Assembly: GCA_018402615.1 (NCBI GenBank)
Contig: JAGYIH010000029.1
Coordinates: 1-10,344, forward strand
Length of the DNA stretch: 10,344 bases
From: Aquiluna sp.
GTDB lineage: Bacteria > Actinomycetota > Actinomycetes > Actinomycetales > Microbacteriaceae
Direction: 5' to 3'
Under the pieces are notes generated by a model, which was not told where the DNA came from, made no database searches, and was given only the letters and a program-made list of their open reading frames with translations. Shown in pieces: positions 1 to 7,656 of this stretch; position 1 is the stretch's first letter; every line of letters starts with the position of its first letter. A program made the position numbers and the translations under genes.

Positions 1-621
1 GTTTTTGTTGAAACCAGTGGCTTTCAAGTCGAGGGCTATGTCACCACGCTGCTGGCTGTTTTAGAGATTCCCGGCATCGTCGTTGGTCTGCTACTGGCAT
101 CCAGGGCACTTGGTAGAAGCGTGAACTGGGGCGAAGCAATCCGCGAGGTGTTGACTGGAAGATCGATCCTGTTGTTGGCAGGGGGGCTAGTACTTGGCTA
201 TCTAACCGGTGAGTCTGGCTATGAGCGCATCGAGCCGCTGTTTGGTGGTCTGTTCACCGGAATCCTGACGCTGTTTTTGCTTGAAATGGGCATTGTTGCT
301 GGTCGCAGACTGCCAGATATCAAAAAGGCAGGGGTTGGCCTGGTCGGGTTCGCCCTTGTTTTCCCGCTTCTGTCTGGAACCCTCGGGGTGTTGGTGGGTC
401 ACCTGACCGGCATGGGAATTGGCGGTGCTGCGGTTTTGGGTGTTCTGAGTGCAAGTGCCTCATACATTGCAGCTCCCGCAGCGGTCAGGCTTGCACTGCC
501 AGAGGCAAGCCCCGGGCTGTACTTGACGGCGAGCCTTGGAATTACCTTCCCGTTCAACCTCATTATTGGAATACCGCTACTGCTCGCACTAAGCGAGGTA
601 ATGGAAGGGATGGGGCTGTGA
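1..621 (+). CDS. sbtA: Sodium-dependent bicarbonate transporter, SbtA family (3' part)
   Basis: This is the C-terminal 206 residues of an inner-membrane sodium/bicarbonate symporter; the reading frame is open through the left edge, so the 5' end is outside the window. The visible part is very hydrophobic and holds about five or more membrane segments. It contains the family's characteristic stretches: LEIPGI near the left edge, a TGRSILLLAGG helix start, LFLLEMGIVAGRR, and the highly conserved ASASYIAAPAAVRLALPEAS followed by LYLTASLGITFPFN. SbtA proteins import bicarbonate with sodium. In cyanobacteria this feeds CO2 fixation; in a heterotroph it would more plausibly feed carboxylases (inference). 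The stop codon overlaps the start of sbtB by 4 bp (GTGA), so the two are almost certainly co-transcribed and translationally coupled. A GTG at 121 is in frame but internal, because homology continues upstream of it. Confidence 0.93.
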   Translation, partial: VFVETSGFQVEGYVTTLLAVLEIPGIVVGLLLASRALGRSVNWGEAIREVLTGRSILLLAGGLVLGYLTGESGYERIEPLFGGLFTGILTLFLLEMGIVAGRRLPDIKKAGVGLVGFALVFPLLSGTLGVLVGHLTGMGIGGAAVLGVLSASASYIAAPAAVRLALPEASPGLYLTASLGITFPFNLIIGIPLLLALSEVMEGMGL

Positions 622-917
622 TTCTGAAGCAACGCAAGTGTCTAACGGTTGTGGTTGAGGCCGCCTTAGAGCAAAGGCTCATCAAGGACATTCAGCGCCT
701 GGGAGCCAAGGGCTTCACCGTCTCGCCCGCACACGGCCAAGGACCCAGAAACCAAAGAACCGGGGATCTCGAGGGTGGCAACATCAGGCTTGAAACAGTT
801 TTGAGCAATGACGTTTTAGAGCAGATCCTCGAGCTGTTAGAAACCAACTACTTTCCCCACTATGCCTGCAGCGCCTGGGTCTCTTTGGTTGAGGTGGTTA
901 GGGACGAGCGCTACTAG
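618..917 (+). CDS. sbtB: PII-like regulator of the bicarbonate transporter, SbtB family
   Basis: A 99-residue PII-superfamily protein. Its N-terminal beta strand (LTVVVEAALEQRLIKDIQRL, residues 9-28) and the following GAKGFTVSPAHGQG (29-42) match SbtB proteins, as does the C-terminal FPHYACSAWVSLVEVVR (79-95). Residues about 40-55 correspond to the flexible T-loop, which in characterised SbtB trimers contacts SbtA and responds to adenine nucleotides (cAMP, AMP, ADP/ATP, c-di-AMP). It presumably gates SbtA at the cytoplasmic face. The GTG start overlaps the sbtA stop as GTGA, which argues for coupled translation. The protein ends at ERY, without the C-terminal CGPEGC-type R-loop described for Synechocystis SbtB. 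The stop codon overlaps the convergent stop codon of the next gene. Assignment is firm from the sequence pattern and from adjacency to sbtA; the ligand is not known. Confidence 0.9.
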   Translation: MILKQRKCLTVVVEAALEQRLIKDIQRLGAKGFTVSPAHGQGPRNQRTGDLEGGNIRLETVLSNDVLEQILELLETNYFPHYACSAWVSLVEVVRDERY

Positions 918-1231
918 CGGTTGGTGATGTGGGGGTAGTTGCCGTCGCCGTAGCTGGCCTTCACCTCTGAGATAACCACCTGGTAGCCCTTATACCAGCG
1001 GGCGTATTTCTCTTTGGCCTCCCTGTGGTCGCTAAAAGAGGAAAATTCCCGGACACTTTCCTGGTCCTTGAAGTAATAGATCACGTTCTTGGTGAGCTTG
1101 TCCTCAGAAAACCAGCGATCGGCCCCCAAATAACCTGGCATCGCCTCGGCGTAGTCCATGACCAGCTTGTCCAGGCGGTAAAACTCTTCGTCATACTCAC
1201 CAGGGGTGAAGATAAATGAGCAGGCAAACAT
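914..1231 (-). CDS. Small ferredoxin-like (ABM-domain-like) protein of unknown substrate
   Basis: A 105-residue protein beginning MFACSFIFTPGEYDEEFYRL. The pattern is that of the antibiotic biosynthesis monooxygenase (ABM) / dimeric alpha-beta barrel fold: a first strand, an amphipathic helix, MPGYLGADRWFSED around residues 31-44, a strand carrying VIYYFKD, then a helix HREAKEKYARWYKGYQVVIS leading to a final strand ending SYGDGNYPH. Members include heme-degrading and quinol monooxygenases, but many have no known activity, so no reaction is assigned. The ATG start is chosen because a -10 element lies exactly 6 nt upstream. The gene converges on sbtB, and the two stop codons share the palindrome CTAG at 914-917. 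It diverges from the GNAT gene across only 29 bp. The family call is moderate; that the gene is real is likely, given promoter placement and a foldable sequence. Confidence 0.7.
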   Translation of the reverse strand: MFACSFIFTPGEYDEEFYRLDKLVMDYAEAMPGYLGADRWFSEDKLTKNVIYYFKDQESVREFSSFSDHREAKEKYARWYKGYQVVISEVKASYGDGNYPHITNR

Positions 1232-1237
1232 TTTCTA

Positions 1238-1243
1238 AGGCTA
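1238..1243 (-). promoter_or_regulatory. -10 element for a leaderless mRNA of the ABM-like gene
   Basis: On the minus strand TAGCCT (TANNNT pattern) is followed by 6 nt and then the ATG. This spacing puts the transcription start at or next to the A of the start codon, the usual arrangement for actinobacterial leaderless genes. There is no Shine-Dalgarno sequence and no convincing -35 box. The site is inferred from sequence only. Confidence 0.5.
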
Positions 1244-1248
1244 GTTCG

Positions 1249-1254
1249 TAGAAT
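1249..1254 (+). promoter_or_regulatory. -10 element for a leaderless mRNA of the GNAT gene
   Basis: TAGAAT is followed by 6 nt and the ATG of the acetyltransferase gene, which predicts a leaderless transcript. The element lies in the same 29-bp divergent gap as the opposing -10 box at 1238-1243, only 5 bp away, so polymerases on the two strands should exclude one another. No Shine-Dalgarno sequence is visible. Confidence 0.55.
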
Positions 1255-1260
1255 CATGAA

Positions 1261-1707
1261 ATGGAGCTCTTGATACGGCAACTGGTGCCTGCAGATAAAG
1301 AGAAGTGGCTGGTGCTCTGGCGAGGCTACCTAATGTTCTATGCCCAGGAGCTCAGTGATGAGCAAACCGAGCTGTCCTGGAACAGACTGTTGCGCTCTCA
1401 GGACGGCCTAAACGCCCTCGTCGCACAAAGTGGCGATGAACTGGTTGGCTTGGCGCATTTTTTCTGGACCCCCTCAACCTGGATCAAGCACAAAGATCTC
1501 TACCTGGAGGACCTCTTTGTCTTGCCTTCGCATCGGAAAATGGGGATCGCGGATGCACTAATTAAAAAGCTAGGAGCCATTGCCAGCGCGGCCGGAGCAA
1601 AAAAGATTCATTGGCAAACCCATAAAGACAACGCAGTTGCCAAAAAGCTCTACGACAAAGTTGCGAATCAGTCCGAATTTATCGTTTACGAGCAAGAGGT
1701 TCGGTAG
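1261..1707 (+). CDS. GNAT-family N-acetyltransferase
   Basis: A 148-residue cytoplasmic acetyltransferase of the GNAT superfamily, which transfers acetyl from acetyl-CoA to an amine. The acceptor cannot be read from the sequence. Landmarks are an N-terminal strand IRQLVPADKEKWLVLWRGY, the strand LVGLAHFFW (61-69), the motif-A region YLEDLFVLPSHRKMGIADAL (81-100) that forms the CoA pyrophosphate loop, and motif B HWQTHKDNAVAKKLYDKV (117-134) with Tyr131 at the usual general-acid position. The loop reads R-x-x-G-x-A rather than the commoner R/Q-x-x-G-x-G/A with Gly last. The start is the ATG at 1261: an upstream stop (1249-1251) closes the frame, and the ATG at 1256 is out of frame. It precedes the nitroreductase gene by 28 bp, but that gene has its own -10 element. 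Confidence 0.88.
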   Translation: MELLIRQLVPADKEKWLVLWRGYLMFYAQELSDEQTELSWNRLLRSQDGLNALVAQSGDELVGLAHFFWTPSTWIKHKDLYLEDLFVLPSHRKMGIADALIKKLGAIASAAGAKKIHWQTHKDNAVAKKLYDKVANQSEFIVYEQEVR

Positions 1708-1723
1708 CCGGCAAAGATTGACC

Positions 1724-1729
1724 TAGCAT
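1724..1729 (+). promoter_or_regulatory. -10 element for a leaderless mRNA of the nitroreductase gene
   Basis: TAGCAT is followed by TCAAGG (6 nt) and the ATG, the same arrangement seen at the two preceding genes. The AAGG just before the ATG lies too close to work as a normal Shine-Dalgarno site, which favours a leaderless mRNA. No -35 box at 16-18 bp is convincing. Confidence 0.5.
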
Positions 1730-1735
1730 TCAAGG

Positions 1736-2422
1736 ATGCTTACTCCAGAAAACTTTTCAGCCCTCGCCCAATCTCGCCGCTCCACAAGAGACTTCTTACC
1801 CAACCCCATAGAAGAAACCACGCTCAAAGACATACTGAGCGAGGGACTAACCGCTCCAAGCTGGTCCAACACCAGACCCTTTGTGGTTGCGGTGGCAAGT
1901 GGTGAAAAGCGCGACAAAATTAGTGAGGCTCTGGTTTCAAGGCTGAGAGATTCAAAAGAAAAGCCAGGCATGGGCGCAAACCCCGACTACACCCACGTCA
2001 TCCCTTACCCAGCTGGACTGGTTGAGCGCAGCCAAAGAGTGGGTAAGGGGATCTATGACACCTTGGGTATTGACCGCAATGATGCGACTGCCAGATTCAG
2101 CTTCCTGGAGCGGAACTACGAGTTCTTTGGCGCTCCAACCGCACTGTTTTTCTTCACCCACCGGGGATTGGATCAGTTCGGAACCCTGGATCTAGGCCTT
2201 TACATGCAGACTGTGATGCTGGCCGCCAAGGCCAGAGGTATTGGCAGTTGCCCACAGGGCTACCTGGGCAACTACCCAGACATCATCAAGGCAGAGTTTG
2301 AGGTCGGCGATGACTACGCACTGGTTTGCGGCATGAGCATTGGCTACCCATCTGACCACCCAATCAACGGTTGGGAAGCTGAGCGCTTGCCAATCGAGGA
2401 CTTGCTGCTGCCACAAAAATAA
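1736..2422 (+). CDS. Nitroreductase-family FMN-dependent oxidoreductase
   Basis: A 228-residue soluble flavoprotein of the nitroreductase superfamily, expected to be an FMN-bound homodimer using NAD(P)H to reduce nitro compounds, quinones or a similar substrate. The specific substrate is unknown. Sequence signs are the N-terminal FMN phosphate-binding motif RRSTRDF (14-20), the second flavin-contact segment APSWSNTRPFVV (40-51), and the C-terminal GIGSCPQG (168-175) followed by YALVCGMSIGYPSDHPING (194-212), the usual C-terminal flavin-binding region. Length is typical for the family. The start is the ATG placed 6 nt after a -10 element. The gene is followed after 3 nt by a strong terminator hairpin, so it closes its transcription unit. 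Physiological role is not inferable from the neighbours. Confidence 0.9.
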   Translation: MLTPENFSALAQSRRSTRDFLPNPIEETTLKDILSEGLTAPSWSNTRPFVVAVASGEKRDKISEALVSRLRDSKEKPGMGANPDYTHVIPYPAGLVERSQRVGKGIYDTLGIDRNDATARFSFLERNYEFFGAPTALFFFTHRGLDQFGTLDLGLYMQTVMLAAKARGIGSCPQGYLGNYPDIIKAEFEVGDDYALVCGMSIGYPSDHPINGWEAERLPIEDLLLPQK

Positions 2423-2425
2423 TGA

Positions 2426-2451
2426 AAAACCCCTCCCGAAGGAGGGGTTTT
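2426..2451. terminator. Bidirectional intrinsic terminator
   Basis: A perfect 11-bp stem pairs 2426-2436 (AAAACCCCTCC) with 2441-2451 around a 4-nt loop. On the plus strand the stem ends in TTTT, 3 nt after the nitroreductase stop codon. On the minus strand the loop reads TTCG closed by C-G, a very stable tetraloop, and the hairpin is followed by TTTTT. The minus-strand hairpin begins 7 nt past the tRNA-Ala 3' end. One hairpin thus ends the nitroreductase transcript and the gyrase/tRNA transcript from opposite sides. Confidence 0.9.
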
Positions 2452-2458
2452 CACTTTG

Positions 2459-2531
2459 TGGAGACTAGGGGGGTCGAACCCCTGACCCCCTGCTTGCAAA
2501 GCAGGTGCTCTACCAACTGAGCTAAGTCCCC
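2459..2531 (-). tRNA. alaT: tRNA-Ala (anticodon UGC)
   Basis: A 73-nt cloverleaf on the minus strand. The acceptor stem GGGGACU pairs with AGUCUCC and includes the G3-U70 wobble that is the alanine identity determinant. The D-arm reads AGCTCAGTTGGTAGAGC, the anticodon stem CCTGC/GCAGG encloses TT-TGC-AA, and the T-arm contains GGTTCGACCCC. The discriminator is A, and CCA is not encoded. It lies 34 nt downstream of tRNA-Ile on the same strand and just before the shared terminator. Confidence 0.97.
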
Positions 2532-2565
2532 AAAGCGAGCCTTCCCTAGTGGAAAGTGCTCACCG

Positions 2566-2639
2566 TGGGCCTAGGAGGACTTGAACCTCCGACCTCTTCA
2601 TTATCAGTGAAGCGCTCTAACCACCTGAGCTATAGGCCC
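2566..2639 (-). tRNA. ileT: tRNA-Ile (anticodon GAU)
   Basis: A 74-nt cloverleaf on the minus strand. The acceptor stem GGGCCTA pairs with TAGGCCC, the D-arm is AGCTCAGGTGGTTAGAGC, the anticodon stem CTTCA/TGAAG encloses CT-GAT-AA, and the T-arm contains GGTTCAAGTCC. The discriminator is A, and CCA is not encoded. The gyrA - DUF3566 - tRNA-Ile - tRNA-Ala order is the arrangement known from other actinobacteria such as mycobacteria. Confidence 0.97.
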
Positions 2640-2652
2640 GCAGAGCAGTGCA

Positions 2653-2681
2653 ACATTACTAGAAAGTCGGGATCCTTACAA
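2653..2681 (-). promoter_or_regulatory. Possible internal promoter for the tRNA-Ile/tRNA-Ala pair
   Basis: On the minus strand TTGTAA (plus 2676-2681, four of six matches to the -35 consensus) is followed by a 17-nt spacer and TAATGT (plus 2653-2658, TANNNT pattern). The tRNA-Ile 5' end lies 13 nt beyond the -10 box, leaving room for a short 5' leader. This would let the tRNAs be made independently of the gyrase mRNA. It is a pattern match only, and it overlaps the hairpin at 2663-2692. Confidence 0.4.
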
Positions 2682-2692
2682 ACCCCAACTTT
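2663..2692 (-). other. Hairpin between the DUF3566 stop codon and tRNA-Ile
   Basis: In minus-strand RNA, AAAGUUGGG pairs with CCCGACUUU over 9 bp, with one internal U-G wobble and a 12-nt loop. The wobble makes the stem continuous only in this orientation. It starts one base after the DUF3566 stop codon. No U-tract follows, so it is not a normal intrinsic terminator. It may stabilise the mRNA 3' end or mark a processing site ahead of the tRNAs. Confidence 0.4.
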
Positions 2693-2693
2693 G

Positions 2694-3095
2694 CTAGTTG
2701 TTGGTGAAGGTCAGTGAGACCCCACCAATCAACTTTGAGATCAGGTTAAAAATCGTTGCCCAGATGGCTGCAAGGGCGGTTGAGAGCACGATATTTAGAA
2801 GTGCAAGCGTGACTGCGGTCGACATCACGTTATCGAATGAGAACTCAGATTCCAGGTTAAATGGGTTCTGTTCTCCCAAAACCGAAGACAGCAGGCTGCC
2901 AATTGAGGAAAATACCCCCGAATTGGCAAGTACTGACCAAAGCAACCAGGCTCCAACAACGATTCCGATTCCGGAAGCGATTGAAACCAAGAAACCAACC
3001 TTGACAGCGGACCAAACCTCGATGGAGCGAAGCTTGAGGCGGACCTGCTTGCGCGGTTCCTTGGGTCTACTCTGCCGATTGAACAGCTTCGCCAT
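2694..3095 (-). CDS. DUF3566 family transmembrane protein
   Basis: A 133-residue membrane protein of the DUF3566 family, found downstream of gyrA in many actinobacteria (Rv0007-type position). The function is unknown. The sequence has a basic cytoplasmic N-terminus ([20 protein letters not shown]), a first membrane segment at about residues 33-56, a short amphipathic and polar linker containing [12 protein letters not shown], and a second membrane segment at about 91-118 ending near ISKLIGG. It has the family's [23 protein letters not shown] entry to the first helix. The start is taken as the ATG at 3095 because AAGGAG lies 6 nt upstream. The frame extends to a TTG at 3122, but that adds nine residues without a ribosome-binding site. 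The chosen start lies inside gyrA, giving a 29-bp overlap and probable translational coupling. Confidence 0.85.
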   Translation of the reverse strand: MAKLFNRQSRPKEPRKQVRLKLRSIEVWSAVKVGFLVSIASGIGIVVGAWLLWSVLANSGVFSSIGSLLSSVLGEQNPFNLESEFSFDNVMSTAVTLALLNIVLSTALAAIWATIFNLISKLIGGVSLTFTNN

Positions 3096-5583
3096 CGTGT
3101 GCTCCTTCAGCTTCTGTCTCAACGCCAGACTCTAGATTACGCTCTGTGTTTTTGGCCAGCGACAAAACTGAGTCGCTGTCTTCGAATCTGGCAAACACGA
3201 CGCCCATGGTGTCACGTCCCTTAGCGGGAACTTCAGAGGCGAATGTCCTGATTACTTTGCCGGAGGCAAGAACAACCAAAACCTCGTCGGTTTCTTCAAC
3301 GATTAGCGAGCCGATCAAATCACCGCGCTTCTCGTCAAGCTTGGCAACCTTGATCCCAATGCCACCGCGCTTTTGAACCCGGTATTGATCCGCGGCGGTT
3401 CGCTTCGCATAGCCACCAACGGTGACCACAAAAACAAAGCCGGCCTCGCCAATCACGCTCGCAGATAACAGCTCATCTCCCTTGCGGAAAGACATGCCCA
3501 TCACACCCGAGGTGTCGCGTCCCATTGGGCGCATCGAGTCATTGCCGGCACTGAATCTGATCGACATACCCTTGCGGCTTACCAGCAGTACATCGTTCTC
3601 CTCGTTTACCAGCATGGCGTTCACCAGCTCGTCGCCCTCACGCAGCTTGATGGCGATGATGCCACCGGTTCTTGAGGTGTCATAAAGCTCCAAAGCGGTC
3701 TTTTTAACAAGACCTCCCCTGGTGGCAAGCACCAGGTATGGATACTGCTGGTAGTCCTTCAGGTCAATAACCTCTACGACTCGCTCTTCGGGTTGCAGTG
3801 CCAACAGATTGGCGACGTGCTGGCCCTTGGAGTCGCGTCCGGACTCTTGAATCTCGTAGACCTTGGAACGATAGACCCGCCCGGTGTTGGTGAAGAACAT
3901 CAGCCAGTGGTGAGTGGTCGAAACGATAAAGTTTTGCACCACGTCATCGGCTCTCAGGCTGGCACCCTTCACGCCCTTGCCACCGCGGTGTTGAACTCGA
4001 TAGTTATCGCTTCTGGTGCGCTTGATGTATCCACCCGTGGTCAGCGTGACAACCATTTCCTCAACTGGGATTAGGTCTTCGACACTGACATCACCGTCAT
4101 AACCTGGCAGTATCTCGCTTCGGCGGTCATCGCCATACTTTGCGGCAATCTCGGCAAGTTCTTCGGAAACGATCCCGCGCTGCACTTTAGGGTCGGCAAT
4201 AATTCGCTGGAACTCGGCTATCTGCTTTTCTAGCTCTGCTGCCTCGTCGATAATCTTCTGTCGCTCAAGGGCGGCCAGCTGGCGCAACTGCATGTTCAGA
4301 ATTGCACGAGCCTGCAGCTCATCGATATCCAAGAGTTTGATCAGACCGTCTCGGGCATCCTCAACAGTTGCACTGCGCCTAATAAGTGCAATTACCTCAT
4401 CCAGGGCGTCGAGCGCCTTCAGGTAACCACGCAGAATGTGGGCTCGCTCTTCAGCCTTGCGCAAGCGGAACTGAGTTCTTCTGACGATTATGTTGATCTG
4501 GTGTTCCACCCAGTTGGTGATAAAGCCGTCTATGGACAGCGTCCTTGGGATGCCGTCAACCAGCGCCAACATGTTGGCACCGAAGTTCTCCTGCAACTGG
4601 GTGTACTTATAGAGATTGTTTAGAACCACTCTGGCCACCGCGTCGCGCTTTAGCACGACGACTAGGCGCTGGCCGGTGCGACCAGATGTCTCATCACGAA
4701 TGTCAGCAACACCGGTGAGCTTGCCCTCTTTGACCAGCTCGGCAATCTTCAGCGCAAGGTTGTCTGGGTTTACCTGGTAGGGAAGTTCGGTAACCACCAG
4801 GCAGGTGCGGTTTTGCAGCTCTTCAACGTTGACTACCGCTCGCATCGTGATTGAACCTCGGCCGGTGCGGTAGGCGTCTTCGATTCCCCTGCGGCCAAGA
4901 ATCTGAGCGCCGGTCGGGAAGTCTGGTCCCTTAACAATCTTGATCAGCTCTTCAATTAGAGCCTCTCCCGTTACCTCGGGGTTAGAAAGCACGTACTGTG
5001 CGGCCGCAGAGATCTCGCGCAGGTTATGCGGCGGGATGTTGGTCGCCATTCCAACGGCAATACCGATGGAGCCATTGACCAACAGGTTCGGGAACCTTGA
5101 GGGCAAGATTGTCGGCTCCTGGGTCCTGCCGTCGTAGTTATCTTGGAAATCAACGGTTTCCTCATCGATGTCTCGGACCATCTCCATTGCCAAAGGAGCC
5201 ATCTTGCACTCGGTATAGCGCGGAGCTGCAGCGGGGTCATTGCCCGGGGAACCGAAGTTGCCCTGGCCCCAAACCAGTGGGTAGCGCAGGTTCCAGTCTT
5301 GGACCAGTCGCACCAGAGTGTCGTAGATCGCGGTGTCACCGTGCGGGTGGAACTGACCCATGACGTCGCCCACCACTCGAGAGCACTTAGAGAATTGTTT
5401 GTCTGGGCGGTAGCCACCGTCATACATCGCGTAGAGCACCCTGCGGTGCACCGGCTTAAGCCCGTCCCTTACATCTGGAAGTGCTCGGCCGACGATAACG
5501 CTCATCGCGTAGTCGAGGTAGCTGCGCTGCATCTCGACCCTCAGGTCGATTTGCTCAATTTTGTCCATCTGGTTTTCTGCCAT
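3067..5583 (-). CDS. gyrA: DNA gyrase subunit A
   Basis: The breakage-reunion subunit of DNA gyrase (A2B2), which introduces negative supercoils with ATP hydrolysed by GyrB. It is complete at 838 residues, the usual actinobacterial size. The N-terminal winged-helix/tower domain contains the catalytic Tyr123 in AAAPRYTE and the quinolone-determining region [17 protein letters not shown]. There Thr84 and Asp88 stand at the E. coli Ser83 and Asp87 positions. The C-terminal beta-pinwheel starts near residue 500 with the GyrA-box QHRGGKG (531-537). Related blade motifs follow near 581, 637, 688, 737 (QKRGGIG) and 788, consistent with six blades, then an acidic tail. The GyrA-box supports gyrase rather than topoisomerase IV. 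The start ATG has AGGAG 8 nt upstream and lies 15 bp after the gyrB stop, so the two are one operon. Its 3' end overlaps DUF3566. Confidence 0.99.
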   Translation of the reverse strand: MAENQMDKIEQIDLRVEMQRSYLDYAMSVIVGRALPDVRDGLKPVHRRVLYAMYDGGYRPDKQFSKCSRVVGDVMGQFHPHGDTAIYDTLVRLVQDWNLRYPLVWGQGNFGSPGNDPAAAPRYTECKMAPLAMEMVRDIDEETVDFQDNYDGRTQEPTILPSRFPNLLVNGSIGIAVGMATNIPPHNLREISAAAQYVLSNPEVTGEALIEELIKIVKGPDFPTGAQILGRRGIEDAYRTGRGSITMRAVVNVEELQNRTCLVVTELPYQVNPDNLALKIAELVKEGKLTGVADIRDETSGRTGQRLVVVLKRDAVARVVLNNLYKYTQLQENFGANMLALVDGIPRTLSIDGFITNWVEHQINIIVRRTQFRLRKAEERAHILRGYLKALDALDEVIALIRRSATVEDARDGLIKLLDIDELQARAILNMQLRQLAALERQKIIDEAAELEKQIAEFQRIIADPKVQRGIVSEELAEIAAKYGDDRRSEILPGYDGDVSVEDLIPVEEMVVTLTTGGYIKRTRSDNYRVQHRGGKGVKGASLRADDVVQNFIVSTTHHWLMFFTNTGRVYRSKVYEIQESGRDSKGQHVANLLALQPEERVVEVIDLKDYQQYPYLVLATRGGLVKKTALELYDTSRTGGIIAIKLREGDELVNAMLVNEENDVLLVSRKGMSIRFSAGNDSMRPMGRDTSGVMGMSFRKGDELLSASVIGEAGFVFVVTVGGYAKRTAADQYRVQKRGGIGIKVAKLDEKRGDLIGSLIVEETDEVLVVLASGKVIRTFASEVPAKGRDTMGVVFARFEDSDSVLSLAKNTERNLESGVETEAEGAHDGEAVQSAE
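3102..3107 (-). promoter_or_regulatory. Ribosome-binding site deciding the DUF3566 start
   Basis: AAGGAG on the minus strand sits 6 nt before the ATG at 3095, inside the last codons of gyrA. It supports this ATG over the in-frame TTG at 3122. Confidence 0.75.
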
Positions 5584-5591
5584 TTTTTTCT

Positions 5592-5596
5592 CTCCT
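5592..5596 (-). promoter_or_regulatory. Ribosome-binding site of gyrA
   Basis: AGGAG on the minus strand, 8 nt before the gyrA ATG, within the 15-bp gyrB-gyrA gap. It fixes the gyrA start and shows independent ribosome entry despite the short spacing. Confidence 0.75.
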
Positions 5597-5598
5597 GC

Positions 5599-7542
<1,944 letters not shown>

Positions 7543-7545
7543 TTA

Positions 7546-7612
7546 CTTCCCGTTCGGGTTAGCTCCACTGAAATGCAGTTCTGGACTGGCTTAGATTCGG
7601 GTTTGCTAACCC
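7546..7612 (-). promoter_or_regulatory. Structured gyrB leader with alternative base pairings around the ribosome-binding site
   Basis: In minus-strand RNA, GGGUUAGC (plus 7605-7612) is perfectly complementary to GCUAACCC (plus 7556-7563), 41 nt apart. Each arm also has a local partner. The first can form GGGUU-AGCA-AACCC (7599-7612). The second lies in CCCGAACGGG (7549-7558), whose GGG belongs to the Shine-Dalgarno GGGAAG (7546-7551). AACCCGAA occurs twice. The pairings are mutually exclusive, so the leader could switch access to the gyrB start. The complementarity is seen directly; the regulatory role is inferred. Confidence 0.4.
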
Positions 7613-7616
7613 CTAG

Positions 7617-7622
7617 ATTCTA
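7617..7622 (-). promoter_or_regulatory. Probable -10 element of the gyrB-gyrA promoter
   Basis: TAGAAT on the minus strand, in the gap between DUF721 and gyrB. A start about 7 nt downstream would give a leader of roughly 75 nt that begins at the GGGUUAGC arm. The -35 region at 17 bp (CACGGT) is poor, so this promoter may depend on its -10 box or on supercoiling, as gyrase promoters often do (family knowledge). Confidence 0.45.
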
Positions 7623-7656
7623 CCTCAGAGCGATTAAAAACCGTGGGATATGCTCT

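Noticed and set aside
121..621. Start of the transporter at GTG 121
   Set aside because: SbtA-like sequence (VEGYVTTLLAVLEIPGI) continues in frame to position 1, so the gene is cut by the window edge.
914..2422. A novel multi-gene system formed by the ABM-like, GNAT and nitroreductase genes
   Set aside because: Each gene appears to have its own promoter, they do not share one strand, and the families are generic enzymes; nothing in the sequence links them into a pathway.
3096..3122. TTG start at 3122 for DUF3566
   Set aside because: It has no ribosome-binding site, while AAGGAG lies 6 nt before the ATG at 3095.
2698..3135. 145-codon open frame on the plus strand opposite DUF3566
   Set aside because: The minus-strand frame has two membrane helices, a good ribosome-binding site and the conserved position after gyrA; the plus frame has no supporting signal.
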